Below are positions 18,347 through 28,171 of a stretch of 64,000 nt of DNA, piece after piece. The notes beneath the pieces were generated by a model. That model saw only the letters and a program-made list of their open reading frames with translations. It ran no database searches and had not been told where the DNA came from. The translations under genes and the position numbers were made by a program. The DNA is from Candidatus Rokuibacteriota bacterium. GTDB taxonomy: Bacteria > Methylomirabilota > Methylomirabilia > Rokubacteriales > CSP1-6. The DNA lies in assembly GCA_003221695.1 (NCBI GenBank), contig QHSX01000039.1, forward strand, positions 29,637-93,636. Direction: 5' to 3'. Within the stretch, counting starts at the first letter, position 1, and each line of letters begins with the position of its first letter.

Positions 18347-18358
18347 GACGCGATCATC

Positions 18359-18628
18359 TTACCGGACCGCTCCGCGCCGGGCAAGGTCGTCGGCCATCTC
18401 GATCGTGTAGTCCTCGAGAACGGGATTCGCCAGCAGCTGGCGGCACATCTCGCCCACCCGCGCGCGGGCGGCGTCCGCCGTCGCCGTTTGGAGCTCGACC
18501 TCGATCACTTTGCCGACACGAAGGTCGGTCACCTCCGTGAAGCCGAGCCCGGCGAGCGCCTTCTGGACCGCCGCGCCCTGGACGTCGAGGATCCCGGGCT
18601 TGAGGCGGACCAGGACCCGGACCCTCAC
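18359..18628 (-). CDS. purS: phosphoribosylformylglycinamidine synthase subunit PurS
   Basis: PurS is the small structural subunit that bridges PurQ and PurL. The 89-residue product has the family pattern VRVLVRLKPGILDVQGAAVQ followed by ALAGLGF, and LEDYTIEM near the C-terminus. The GTG at 18628 overlaps the purC stop by four bases, and purQ follows twelve bases downstream. Length and context make the assignment secure. Confidence 0.95.
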   Translation of the reverse strand: MRVRVLVRLKPGILDVQGAAVQKALAGLGFTEVTDLRVGKVIEVELQTATADAARARVGEMCRQLLANPVLEDYTIEMADDLARRGAVR

Positions 18629-19362
18629 AGAGACCCGACCAGGCGACGGTAGACCTCCTGGTACGCCTCCTCCACGCCCCCGAGGTCACGACGGAAGCGA
18701 TCCTTGTCGAGCTTCTCCCCCGTCTGCCGGTCCCAGAGGCGGCACGTGTCGGGCGAGATCTCGTCACCGAGACAGCGCCGGCCACCGGCGCGCCCGAACT
18801 CGAGCTTGAAGTCCACGAGGACGAGCCCGCGTTTCCACATGTGCGGCCGGAGAACGCCGTTGATCCGGAGGGCCATCCGTCGGATCCACGTGAGCTCCGC
18901 CGGGGTGGCGAGCTTCAGCATCCGCACGTGGTCGTCGTTGAGCATCGGGTCGCCGAGCGGATCGGACTTGTAATAGAGCTCCACGATCGGCTGCCGAATC
19001 GGCGTGCCCTCGTCGAGGCCGGTGCGCTTGGCCAGGCTGCCCGCGACCACGTTGCGGACGATCGTCTCGATCTTGATGATGTCGAGCTTGCGGCAGAGCA
19101 TCTCGCGATCGGAGAGCGTCCCGAGGTAGTGCGTCGGAACCTTCGCGCGCTCGAGTCGCTCGAACATCGCCGCCGACACCCGATTGTTGACGACGCCCTT
19201 GCCGACGATGGTCCCGCGTTTGAGGGCATTGAAGGCCGTGGCGTCGTCCTTGAAGTACTGGACGATCAGGCCCGGGTCGCTCGTCGCGTAGACGATCTTG
19301 GCCTTGCCCTCGTAGAGCTTCTCCCGGATCTCGACGCTGACCGGCGCCCTCCGCATGTTCAC
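18625..19362 (-). CDS. purC: SAICAR synthetase
   Basis: PurC ligates aspartate to CAIR using ATP. The product has KLYEGKAKIVYATSDPGLIV, QYFKDDATAFNALKRGTIVG, KIETIVRNVVAGSLAKRTG, ELYYKSDPLGDPMLNDDHV and the C-terminal LVDFKLEFGR. I chose GTG 19362 because it continues the GTGA overlap style of the operon (245 residues). An ATG two codons downstream (19356, 243 residues) is equally possible. Confidence 0.96.
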   Translation of the reverse strand: MNMRRAPVSVEIREKLYEGKAKIVYATSDPGLIVQYFKDDATAFNALKRGTIVGKGVVNNRVSAAMFERLERAKVPTHYLGTLSDREMLCRKLDIIKIETIVRNVVAGSLAKRTGLDEGTPIRQPIVELYYKSDPLGDPMLNDDHVRMLKLATPAELTWIRRMALRINGVLRPHMWKRGLVLVDFKLEFGRAGGRRCLGDEISPDTCRLWDRQTGEKLDKDRFRRDLGGVEEAYQEVYRRLVGSL

Positions 19363-20657
19363 CCGATCAGCCCGACCCGCCGGAAGATGGCGTCCACGTT
19401 TCTGAGGTACCAGGCCGGATCGAAGCACGCCTTCAGCTCGTCGCTCGCGATCCGCTCGGTCACCGCCGGGTCGCCCGCGAGCAGTTCGAAGAACGGCCGC
19501 CGCTCCCGCCAGGCGCGCATCGCGTGGCGCTGGACGATCTCGTACGCGACCTGGCGGGCAAGCCCCGCCTCCGTGAGCTTGAGCAGCACCCGCTGCGAGT
19601 AGACGAGCCCATGGCTCGCCTCGAGGTTCTCGGCCATCCGCGCCGGGTCCACCTCGAGCCCCGCGACGATCGCGGTCGTGAGGTGGAGGAGGTAGTCGAG
19701 CAGGATCGTCGAGTCTGGCAGGATCACGCGCTCGACCGACGAGTGGCTGATGTCGCGCTCGTGCCACAGCGCGACGTTCTCCAGCGCGGCCAACGCGTTG
19801 GTCCGGAGGAGGCGCGCCAGGCCGCAGATCCGCTCCGACAGCTCCGGGTTCCGCTTGTGGGGCATCGCGCTCGAGCCCTTCTGCCCCTCGCCGAACGGCT
19901 CCTGCGCCTCGAGGATCTCGGTGCGCTGGAGCCCCCGGACCTCGAGCGCGATCTTCTCGAGCGACGCCCCCGCCACGGCAAGGGTCGCGCAAAACTCGGC
20001 GTGGCGATCCCGCTGGACGATCTGTGTGGAGACGGGCGCGGCCTCGAGCCCGAGCTCCTGACACACCTCCACCTCGAGCTCCGGCTCGACGTGGGCGAAG
20101 TTGCCCACGGCACCGGAGAGCTTCCCCACCATGACGCTGGCGCGAGCGCGGCGCAGTCGTTCCAGGTTCCGGCGCGCTTCCGTGTACCAGACCGCGGCCT
20201 TGAGCCCGAAGCTCGTCGGCTCCGCATGCACGCCGTGGGTCCGCCCGACCGTCAGCGTGTCCTTGTGGCGCAGGGCGAGCGCGCGGAGCGCGTCCCGCAG
20301 TCGTTCCTGTCCCGCGATGAGGAGGTCGGCGGCGTCCCGGAGCTGGAGCCCCAGGGCCGTGTCCCAGACGTCGTTCGTGGTGAGGCCGATGTGGACGAAG
20401 CGAGAGTCGGGGCCGAGCTGCTCCTCGAGGCTCGTCAGGAGCGCGATCATCTCGTGCTTGACGCGCTCCTGGATGGCGAGAATCCGCGCGACGTCCACGC
20501 GCGCCTTCTGGCGGATCCGCGCCATCGCGTCGGGGGGAATACGGCCGCCGCGGGTGTAGGCCTCGCACACGGCGAGCTCCACCAGGAGCCACGCCCCGTA
20601 CTTGGACTCCTCACTCCAGAGGCGGCCCATCTCGGGGCGGGTGTAGCGCTCGATCAC
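19359..20657 (-). CDS. purB: adenylosuccinate lyase
   Basis: PurB cleaves SAICAR to AICAR and adenylosuccinate to AMP, releasing fumarate. The 432-residue product has RYTRPEMGRLWSEESKYGAW at the start, VGRTHGVHAEPTSFGLK and the superfamily signature GSSAMPHKRNPELSERICGL. It starts at GTG 20657 behind AAGGTGAGGGC. It is the first gene of the leftward purine cluster. No convincing promoter was seen in the 145 bases upstream, which hold a dispersed repeat and a strong hairpin. Confidence 0.97.
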   Translation of the reverse strand: MIERYTRPEMGRLWSEESKYGAWLLVELAVCEAYTRGGRIPPDAMARIRQKARVDVARILAIQERVKHEMIALLTSLEEQLGPDSRFVHIGLTTNDVWDTALGLQLRDAADLLIAGQERLRDALRALALRHKDTLTVGRTHGVHAEPTSFGLKAAVWYTEARRNLERLRRARASVMVGKLSGAVGNFAHVEPELEVEVCQELGLEAAPVSTQIVQRDRHAEFCATLAVAGASLEKIALEVRGLQRTEILEAQEPFGEGQKGSSAMPHKRNPELSERICGLARLLRTNALAALENVALWHERDISHSSVERVILPDSTILLDYLLHLTTAIVAGLEVDPARMAENLEASHGLVYSQRVLLKLTEAGLARQVAYEIVQRHAMRAWRERRPFFELLAGDPAVTERIASDELKACFDPAWYLRNVDAIFRRVGLIG

Positions 20658-20694
20658 GCCCTCACCTTAGAGCAAAACGCCCCGCAGTGGAAGG

Positions 20695-20744
20695 GCGAGC
20701 CGCAGGACGTCGCGGGGCTGGGGGCCCCGCCGTCCGAGGCAAGC
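20695..20744 (+). repeat. dispersed repeat copy between purB and the M16 protease gene
   Basis: The 15-base arm GCGAGCCGCAGGACG is identical to the purN copy. The middle (TCGCGGGGCTGGGGGCCCC) and the right arm resemble the 66-bp tandem units at 30.8 kb (about 80% identical over 49 bases by eye). The centre can form a GCGGGGC/GCCCCGC stem (20712-20730). This copy lies antisense to the flanking genes. Confidence 0.6.
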
Positions 20745-20773
20745 GAAAGATGGGAGTCGTGCGGACCTTCGGA

Positions 20774-20800
20774 TTGGGGGGCCATCTCGTGGCCCCCCAA
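20774..20800 (-). terminator. strong 11-bp hairpin downstream of the M16 protease gene
   Basis: TTGGGGGGCCA and TGGCCCCCCAA form a perfect 11-bp stem with loop TCTCG, two bases after the M16 stop codon. No T-run follows on the minus strand (next bases ATCCGAAGG). It may terminate factor-dependently or protect the 3' end of the transcript. Confidence 0.55.
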
Positions 20801-20802
20801 GA

Positions 20803-22068
20803 TCAATGCCGCAGGAGCTCGCGCGGCAGGTTGCGGCGATCGAGGGGCCCGAGCGTGGTCAGGACGAGGCGGTCCTCGTCGAGGAGCTCGGTGACGAGCG
20901 CCTGCACCTCCTCGTGGCGGACGCCGTCGATCGCCCCGAGCATGGCGTCGATCGTGAGGAACGAGCCCAGGTGCATCTCGTGCTTGGCCAGCCGATTCAT
21001 CCGGCTCGACGTCGATTCGAGTGACAGCATCAGGCTGCCCTTCAGATGGTCCTTGGACCGCCGGAGCTCCTCCTCCGTCACCCCGATCTTCTTCAGGTCG
21101 CGGATCTCCTTGAGGATCGACTTCAGGACCTTCGAAAAGTTCAGCGCGTCGCTCGCGGCGTAGACGTAGAGCGTCCCCGTGTCGACGTACGCCTGGACGC
21201 CCGAGTGGATCGCGTAGACGAGCCCCTGGCGCTCCCGCACTTCCTGGAAGAGGCGCGAGGACATGCTGCCGCCGATCACGTCGTTCAGGACGAACAGGGC
21301 GTAGCGCTCGGGTGCCGAGTGGTGCAGGCCCGGGAAGCCCATGATGACGTGGACCTGCTCGAGCGGCTTGTGGACGATGTTGACCCCGGGCTTCAGCGCC
21401 GGGGGCGTGTCCGCGCGCCGCTGAGCGGCGCGGGCGAAGCCGTCGAAACCGGACCCGAAGAGATCCACCGCGCGCTCGTGGGTGACGTTGCCCGCGGCGG
21501 CGATCATGATGCGTGGCGGCACGTACTCCTCGCCGAAGTGGGAGAGCACGGCCGCGCGATCGTACCCGTTCACCGCCTCACGCGTGCCGAGGATCGGGCG
21601 CCCGAGCGGGTGGCCCTCCCAGAGCTGCGCGGCGAAGAGGTCGTGGATCAGGTCGTCGGGCGTGTCCTCCACCATCTTGATCTCCTGGAGCACGACCGAC
21701 TTCTCGCGCTCGAGCTCCTCGGCGTCGAAGACCGGGTGGAGGAGGATGTCGGTCAGGAGGTCAACCGCGAGCGGCAGGTGCTCGTCGAGCACCTGGACGT
21801 AGAAGCAGGTGTGCTCCTTGGTGGTGAAGGCGTCCATCTGGCCACCGACCGAGTCCATCGTGCGCGCGATGGCCTCGGCGGTGCGCGTCTCGGTCCCCTT
21901 GAAGACGAGGTGCTCGATGAGGTGGGACATGCCAACGCGGCCCTCCGGCTCGTGCCGGGAGCCGGCCTCGACCCACACCCCGACCGCGACGGAGCGGACG
22001 TGCTCCATCCGTTCCGTGACCACCCGAATGCCGCTCGGCAGGACGCTCTTCCGGTACCCTTCGCTCAC
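20803..22068 (-). CDS. M16-family zinc peptidase (processing protease)
   Basis: The 421-residue product is a pitrilysin-type zinc protease related to mitochondrial processing peptidase beta and Bacillus YmxG. The inverted zinc motif HxxEH is HLIEH at residues 49-53, with the third ligand expected in the EREKSVVLQEIKM segment near 129. A second, inactive M16 half (GFPGLHHSAPERYALFVLND, GGSMSSRLFQEVRERQGLVY) follows. It sits 12 bases downstream of pnp, the same order seen in many bacteria (rpsO-pnp-M16). Substrate is unknown. Confidence 0.93.
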   Translation of the reverse strand: MSEGYRKSVLPSGIRVVTERMEHVRSVAVGVWVEAGSRHEPEGRVGMSHLIEHLVFKGTETRTAEAIARTMDSVGGQMDAFTTKEHTCFYVQVLDEHLPLAVDLLTDILLHPVFDAEELEREKSVVLQEIKMVEDTPDDLIHDLFAAQLWEGHPLGRPILGTREAVNGYDRAAVLSHFGEEYVPPRIMIAAAGNVTHERAVDLFGSGFDGFARAAQRRADTPPALKPGVNIVHKPLEQVHVIMGFPGLHHSAPERYALFVLNDVIGGSMSSRLFQEVRERQGLVYAIHSGVQAYVDTGTLYVYAASDALNFSKVLKSILKEIRDLKKIGVTEEELRRSKDHLKGSLMLSLESTSSRMNRLAKHEMHLGSFLTIDAMLGAIDGVRHEEVQALVTELLDEDRLVLTTLGPLDRRNLPRELLRH

Positions 22069-22080
22069 GGGAACCGCCTT

Positions 22081-24222
<2,142 letters not shown>

Positions 24223-24232
24223 CTGAACGATC

Positions 24233-24267
24233 GTCCTCGGGCCCCCGGATTCTCTCTTTCCGAGGAC
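24233..24267 (-). promoter_or_regulatory. pnp leader stem-loop
   Basis: GTCCTCGG and CCGAGGAC form an 8-bp stem with a 19-base loop in the rpsO-pnp gap. On the mRNA the 3' arm includes GAGGA, the only ribosome-site-like sequence before the pnp ATG. A leader hairpin cut by RNase III controls pnp in E. coli; a similar role here is inference. Confidence 0.45.
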
Positions 24268-24283
24268 CAATCTGATGTTGCCG

Positions 24284-24553
24284 TCACCGGCGGATTCCGA
24301 GCTTGTCGATGAGCGTGCGGTAGCGCTCGGCGTCCTTGTCCTTGAGGTACTCGAGCAACCCTCGGCGCTTGCCGATCAGCATCAAGAGGCCACGCCGAGA
24401 GTGGTGGTCCTTGGTGTGCTGCTTGAAGTGATCGGTGAGACCGTTGATCCGTTCCGTCAGGAGCGCGACCTGGACCTCCGGCGACCCGGTGTCGCCCGCG
24501 TGGACGCGGAACTGCTCGATCAAGCTCCTCTTCTTGTCGACGGTCAGCGGCAT
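24284..24553 (-). CDS. rpsO: 30S ribosomal protein S15
   Basis: S15 binds 16S rRNA during early assembly. The 89-residue product has the usual length and the signature [39 protein letters not shown] and LLEYLKDKD. The ATG at 24553 has GGGAGG five bases upstream. Followed by pnp, as in most bacteria. Confidence 0.97.
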   Translation of the reverse strand: MPLTVDKKRSLIEQFRVHAGDTGSPEVQVALLTERINGLTDHFKQHTKDHHSRRGLLMLIGKRRGLLEYLKDKDAERYRTLIDKLGIRR

Positions 24554-24679
24554 GGAGACCTCCCTCAATCGCCACGCCCCGGGGAGCCGCCTCCGTCCAG
24601 GACGGGTTCAAAACGCCTTTTGTTGTCAACAGATAGCTGTTACGCTACCACGGCGACCAGGGGAAGTAAAGTGCGGGCT

Positions 24680-25597
24680 TCAGGCGTCCTGGCGTGCAGC
24701 GAGGACGTCCTGAGCGATCTGGTCGCGAAGGGCCTCCACGCTCGGGAACTTGCGCTCGTCCCTGAGACGTCGGAGAAAGGTCAGCCGAATCCGGCGGCCA
24801 TAGAGATCCCCCGAGAAATCGAGGAGATGGGCCTCCACCGCGAGCTCTGTCTCACCGAAGGTCGGCCGGACGCCCACGTTGATGACCGCCTGGTAGCGCG
24901 TGTCCTCCACATCCACCCGGCAGGTGTAGACCCCTGGGGGCAGGAGGAGCGGACGCGCCGTCTTGACGTTCGCCGTGGGGAAGCCGAGGGCCCGGCCGCG
25001 ACCCGCGCCGCGCACGACCTCACCCTGGATCGAGTAGGCGCGCCCGAGCAGCCGCACCGCCTTCGGGAGATCTCCACGCTGGAGCGCGCTCCTGATCTCA
25101 GACGAGGACACGGGGACACCGTCGACGGTCATCGGGGCAACCGTGTGCGCCCGGAATCCAAAGTCCCGCCCGAGCCGCTCGAGTAGCGCGGCGTCGCCGC
25201 GGGCGCCGTGGCCGAAGCGATGGTTGAAGCCGACGACGATGTCCCGCGCCCGCAGCGTCCCCACGAGCACGCGGCTGACGAACTCCTCCGCCTGGACCGC
25301 GGCGACGGCGCGGGTGAACACGACGACCAGGGTCGTGTCGATCCCGGTCTCGGCGATCAGCTCGAGCCGCTCCTCGAGAGTCGTAATTGGGGCGGGCGAG
25401 CGCTCGGGCTGCAGCACCTCGAGCGGGTGGGGATCGAAGGTACACGCGAGGGCCTGGAGGCCGTTACGTCGCGCCTGCGCCACGGCCGTCCCGAGGATCG
25501 CGCGATGGCCCAGGTGGACGCCGTCGAACGCGCCGAGCGCGACGGCGCTCGGGGCCGCGTCAGGCGGGTAGGATTCGAGTCCCCGGACGATCCGCAT
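24680..25597 (-). CDS. ribF: bifunctional riboflavin kinase/FAD synthetase
   Basis: RibF phosphorylates riboflavin to FMN and adenylates it to FAD. The 305-residue product has the adenylyltransferase domain (about 1-165: VALGAFDGVHLGHRAIL, CTFDPHPLEVL, GFNHRFGHGARG, SSSEIRSALQRGDL). The kinase domain follows (about 185-300: GRGRALGFPTANV, LLPPGVYTCRV, INVGVRPTF and VEAHLLDF). The 5' end overlaps truB by 38 bases. The 126-base gap downstream to rpsO contains an isolated TTGACA and an AACAG/CTGTT inverted repeat but no clear promoter. Confidence 0.96.
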   Translation of the reverse strand: MRIVRGLESYPPDAAPSAVALGAFDGVHLGHRAILGTAVAQARRNGLQALACTFDPHPLEVLQPERSPAPITTLEERLELIAETGIDTTLVVVFTRAVAAVQAEEFVSRVLVGTLRARDIVVGFNHRFGHGARGDAALLERLGRDFGFRAHTVAPMTVDGVPVSSSEIRSALQRGDLPKAVRLLGRAYSIQGEVVRGAGRGRALGFPTANVKTARPLLLPPGVYTCRVDVEDTRYQAVINVGVRPTFGETELAVEAHLLDFSGDLYGRRIRLTFLRRLRDERKFPSVEALRDQIAQDVLAARQDA

Positions 25598-26495
25598 GGA
25601 GGATTCGGACGGGTTTCACCTGGCGTCCATCCGCCGTGATGGCACCGACGCCGATCAGCGCGCCGGTGACGTCGTGGACGCGGACGGAAGAGCCGTCCCC
25701 GCCGCGCGCGGGCCCGGGGACCTCGACGGCCTGGCCGTGCACGAACGCGACGGCCGCCCGCTCGTCGAGGGGGACCGAGCGCCAGCCCGCCAGCGCCGAC
25801 TCCGGCCGCGTGACGCGTGACCAGAGCGCGGACGGGTCGGCGCTGACCACGTCGGCCCAGGGGACCGCGTTGGCAAGGCTGAAGGGGCCGACACGACTCC
25901 GGACGAGCCACTCGACGGCGCCACCGTAGCCGAGCGCCGCCCCGAGGTCGGCGGCGAGCACGCGTACGTAGGTGCCCTTGCCGCAGACGACACGGAGGGC
26001 GGCTCGCGGAGGAGCGACCTGTTCGACCGCGATCGAATGGACGACGACCTCCCGGGGCGCGCGGTCGACCTCGATCCCCTCGCGCGCCAGCTCGTAGAGC
26101 CGGCGCCCTTCGTGGTGAACCGCCGAGTACATGGGCGGGACCTGCTTGATCCGGCCGACGAACGGCCGGCTCGCCTCCTCGAGCTCGCGTCGCTCGAGCC
26201 GGGAGACCATGACCTCCGAGAGGACGCGCCCTCCGACATCGTGGGTGTCGGTCGTGAGCCCGAAGCGGACCATCGCGACGTACTCCTTGTCGTGGTCCAT
26301 GAGGTACGGCGTGAGCTTGGTGGCCTCGCCGATCAGGATCGGCAGGACGCCCGTCGCGGCAGGGTCGAGCGTACCGGCATGGCCGACCCGGCGGACGCCG
26401 AGTCGCCGGCGGAGGAGCGCGACGACGTCGAACGACGTCACCCCCGAGCCCTTGTTGACGACGAGCACGCCCGAGCCGCCGACCCTGACGCTCAC
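25560..26495 (-). CDS. truB: tRNA pseudouridine-55 synthase
   Basis: TruB isomerises U55 of tRNA. The 311-residue product has VLVVNKGSGVTSFDVV, the catalytic aspartate in RRVGHAGTLDPAATGVLPI, KEYVAMVRFGLTTDTHDVGG and QVPPMYSAVHHEGRRLYELA. A C-terminal PUA-like region follows residue 230. It starts at GTG 26495 overlapping nrnA by GTGA. The overlap with ribF is unusually long for this operon (38 bases), so either terminus could be a few codons off. Confidence 0.94.
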   Translation of the reverse strand: MSVRVGGSGVLVVNKGSGVTSFDVVALLRRRLGVRRVGHAGTLDPAATGVLPILIGEATKLTPYLMDHDKEYVAMVRFGLTTDTHDVGGRVLSEVMVSRLERRELEEASRPFVGRIKQVPPMYSAVHHEGRRLYELAREGIEVDRAPREVVVHSIAVEQVAPPRAALRVVCGKGTYVRVLAADLGAALGYGGAVEWLVRSRVGPFSLANAVPWADVVSADPSALWSRVTRPESALAGWRSVPLDERAAVAFVHGQAVEVPGPARGGDGSSVRVHDVTGALIGVGAITADGRQVKPVRILHADRPGTRILPA

Positions 26496-27505
26496 CTCGC
26501 CAGTCCCCCGGTCCCGGGCGCGGCGGCGAGCGCGGCGCGGGCCGCCGCGAGCACGACCCGCGTCGCCTCGGCCAGCGGCTTCGCGAGCGTGCATCCGGCC
26601 GCGTTCGGATGGCCGCCGCCCCCGAACTCGGCCGCGATCCGCTGCACGTCCACGTCGCCTTTGCCCCGGAGACTCACCTTCACCTGGCCGTCACGCTCGC
26701 GGAAGAGGCACGCAACGCGGACCGTCGCCACCGAGCGCGGATAATTGACGAGTTCCTCGGACTCGATGACCTTCTCCGGCATCGACCCCGCCGGGAGGAT
26801 CAGCCACGCGAGGCGGCCGTCGTCGCTCACCTCGACGCGCGTGAGCGCCTCGCCGAGCCACCGGAGCGCGTCGGGGGCACGACGCTCGTAGAGGCACTCC
26901 GAGACGAACGCAGGGTCCGCGCCCGCCTGGACGAGTGCCGCCGCCGTCCGGAACGTCCGCGGCGTCACGTTCGAGTAGCGGAAGGAGCCCGTGTCCGTAT
27001 GCACCGCAGTGAACAGATTGGTGGCGATCGAGGGCGTCAGCGGGGCGCCGAGCGCCACGAGCAGCTCGTAGACGATCTCACCCGTGGCCGCGGCGGACAC
27101 GTCGATCCAGTTCACGTCGCCGTAGTGCCGGTTGTCTGGATGGTGGTCGATGTTCACGACGGTGGCCGCCGTCCGGCGCGCCTGGTCGATGAGTCCCTCG
27201 GTGCGGGCCGGATTCGGGCAGTCCGTCAGCACGGCGACGTCGAACCTCCCGTCGAGCGCGTGAAGGCGTCGGTATCGCTCGACGCCAGGCAAGAACGCGA
27301 GCCCAGCCGGCGCCGGATGCGGGCCCCCGTAGGTCACGCGCCAGCCGCGCGCCTCCAGTGCCAGACCGAGCGCCAGCAGCGTCCCCAGCACGTCGGCGTC
27401 GGGGTGGACGTGGCCGAGCATGAGGGCGTGGCCCCCCGAAGAGCCGAACGGGGCCAACACGGCCTCGGAGGGCGCGGGATCGGTCAGGGTGATGGCGCCG
27501 CTCAC
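26492..27505 (-). CDS. nrnA: DHH-family bifunctional oligoribonuclease/pAp phosphatase
   Basis: NrnA-type DHH/DHHA1 phosphoesterases degrade short oligonucleotides and 3'-phosphoadenosine 5'-phosphate. The 337-residue product has LMLGHVHPDADVLGTLLALG, the DHH signature (NIDHHPDNRHYGDVNWID), TATGEIVYELL-type residues and HTDTGSFRYSNVTPRTFRTA. The C-terminal DHHA1 motif is AAEFGGGGHPNAAGC. It starts at GTG 27505 (GTGA with rbfA). Position rbfA-nrnA-truB is typical. Confidence 0.93.
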   Translation of the reverse strand: MSGAITLTDPAPSEAVLAPFGSSGGHALMLGHVHPDADVLGTLLALGLALEARGWRVTYGGPHPAPAGLAFLPGVERYRRLHALDGRFDVAVLTDCPNPARTEGLIDQARRTAATVVNIDHHPDNRHYGDVNWIDVSAAATGEIVYELLVALGAPLTPSIATNLFTAVHTDTGSFRYSNVTPRTFRTAAALVQAGADPAFVSECLYERRAPDALRWLGEALTRVEVSDDGRLAWLILPAGSMPEKVIESEELVNYPRSVATVRVACLFRERDGQVKVSLRGKGDVDVQRIAAEFGGGGHPNAAGCTLAKPLAEATRVVLAAARAALAAAPGTGGLAR

Positions 27506-27855
27506 GACGTCGCGTCGTCGTTGAGCCGCCGCAGCAGAGCCTGGATCCGCGCGGCGTGCTCCATCGAGCGGTCCGCCCGGAAGTCGATCTCCGGCGTGAC
27601 GCGGAGGTCGAGGTGGTGGCGCAGCCACTGGCGGACGAAGCCCCGGGCGCTCCCGAGGGCAGCCAGCGACGCCGCCCACTGGGCCTCGTCGCCGAGCACC
27701 GAGACGAAGACCTTCGCCACGCGCAGGTCCTTCGAGGTCTCGACCTCGGTCACGGTGACGAAGCCGAGCCGGGGGTCCTTGAGCTCCCGCTGAAGGAGGG
27801 TCGAGACCTCCTCCTTGATGAGCTGGTTCACGCGGTCGAGCCGTTTGCTCTGCAT
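27502..27855 (-). CDS. rbfA: ribosome-binding factor A
   Basis: RbfA assists 30S maturation and 16S 5' end processing. The 117-residue product has the KH-like fold signature: RVNQLIKEEVSTLLQRELKD, GFVTVTEVETSKDLRVAKVF and the DFRADRSMEHAARIQALLR end. The ATG at 27855 shares one base with the stop of the DUF503 gene (TGATG). Family length is 110-130. Confidence 0.94.
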   Translation of the reverse strand: MQSKRLDRVNQLIKEEVSTLLQRELKDPRLGFVTVTEVETSKDLRVAKVFVSVLGDEAQWAASLAALGSARGFVRQWLRHHLDLRVTPEIDFRADRSMEHAARIQALLRRLNDDATS

Positions 27856-28145
27856 CAGAGGATCTCCACGAACGTCTCGAGGACGCGCCCGTCCACGTTG
27901 TCCTCGATGAAGTCCATCGCCTTGGAGACCACTTCATTGGCGTGTCGCGCGTCGGCCGAAACGTAGGCGACCGCGAGGGTGGCGCGCTGCCAGACGTCCT
28001 GGTGATCGACCTCCGCCACCGACACCTCGAAGCGCGCGCGCACCCTCTCCTTGAGACCCTTCAGGACGTGCCGCTTGGCCTTCAGCGAGCCGACCTCGGG
28101 TAGATGGAGCTCGACCATCCCCAGCGCGACACGCGCCGTCGCCAC
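27855..28145 (-). CDS. DUF503 family protein (YlxP-like)
   Basis: The 96-residue product begins at GTG 28145 with GGAGGG five bases upstream. It has the family pattern MVELHLPEVGSLKAKRHVLK, RARFEVSVAEVDHQDVWQRA and DFIEDNVDGRVLETFVEI. In Firmicutes this protein (YlxP) lies between infB and rbfA, as here, and is linked with ribosome assembly or translation. The molecular role is not established. Confidence 0.87.
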   Translation of the reverse strand: MATARVALGMVELHLPEVGSLKAKRHVLKGLKERVRARFEVSVAEVDHQDVWQRATLAVAYVSADARHANEVVSKAMDFIEDNVDGRVLETFVEIL

Positions 28146-28171
28146 GGTTCCCTCCGGCGCGAACGCCTGCT

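Noticed and set aside
24624..24641. TTGACA with an AACAG/CTGTT inverted repeat upstream of rpsO
   Set aside because: No acceptable -10 lies 16-18 bases downstream, and a 5-bp inverted repeat is too short to call an operator.
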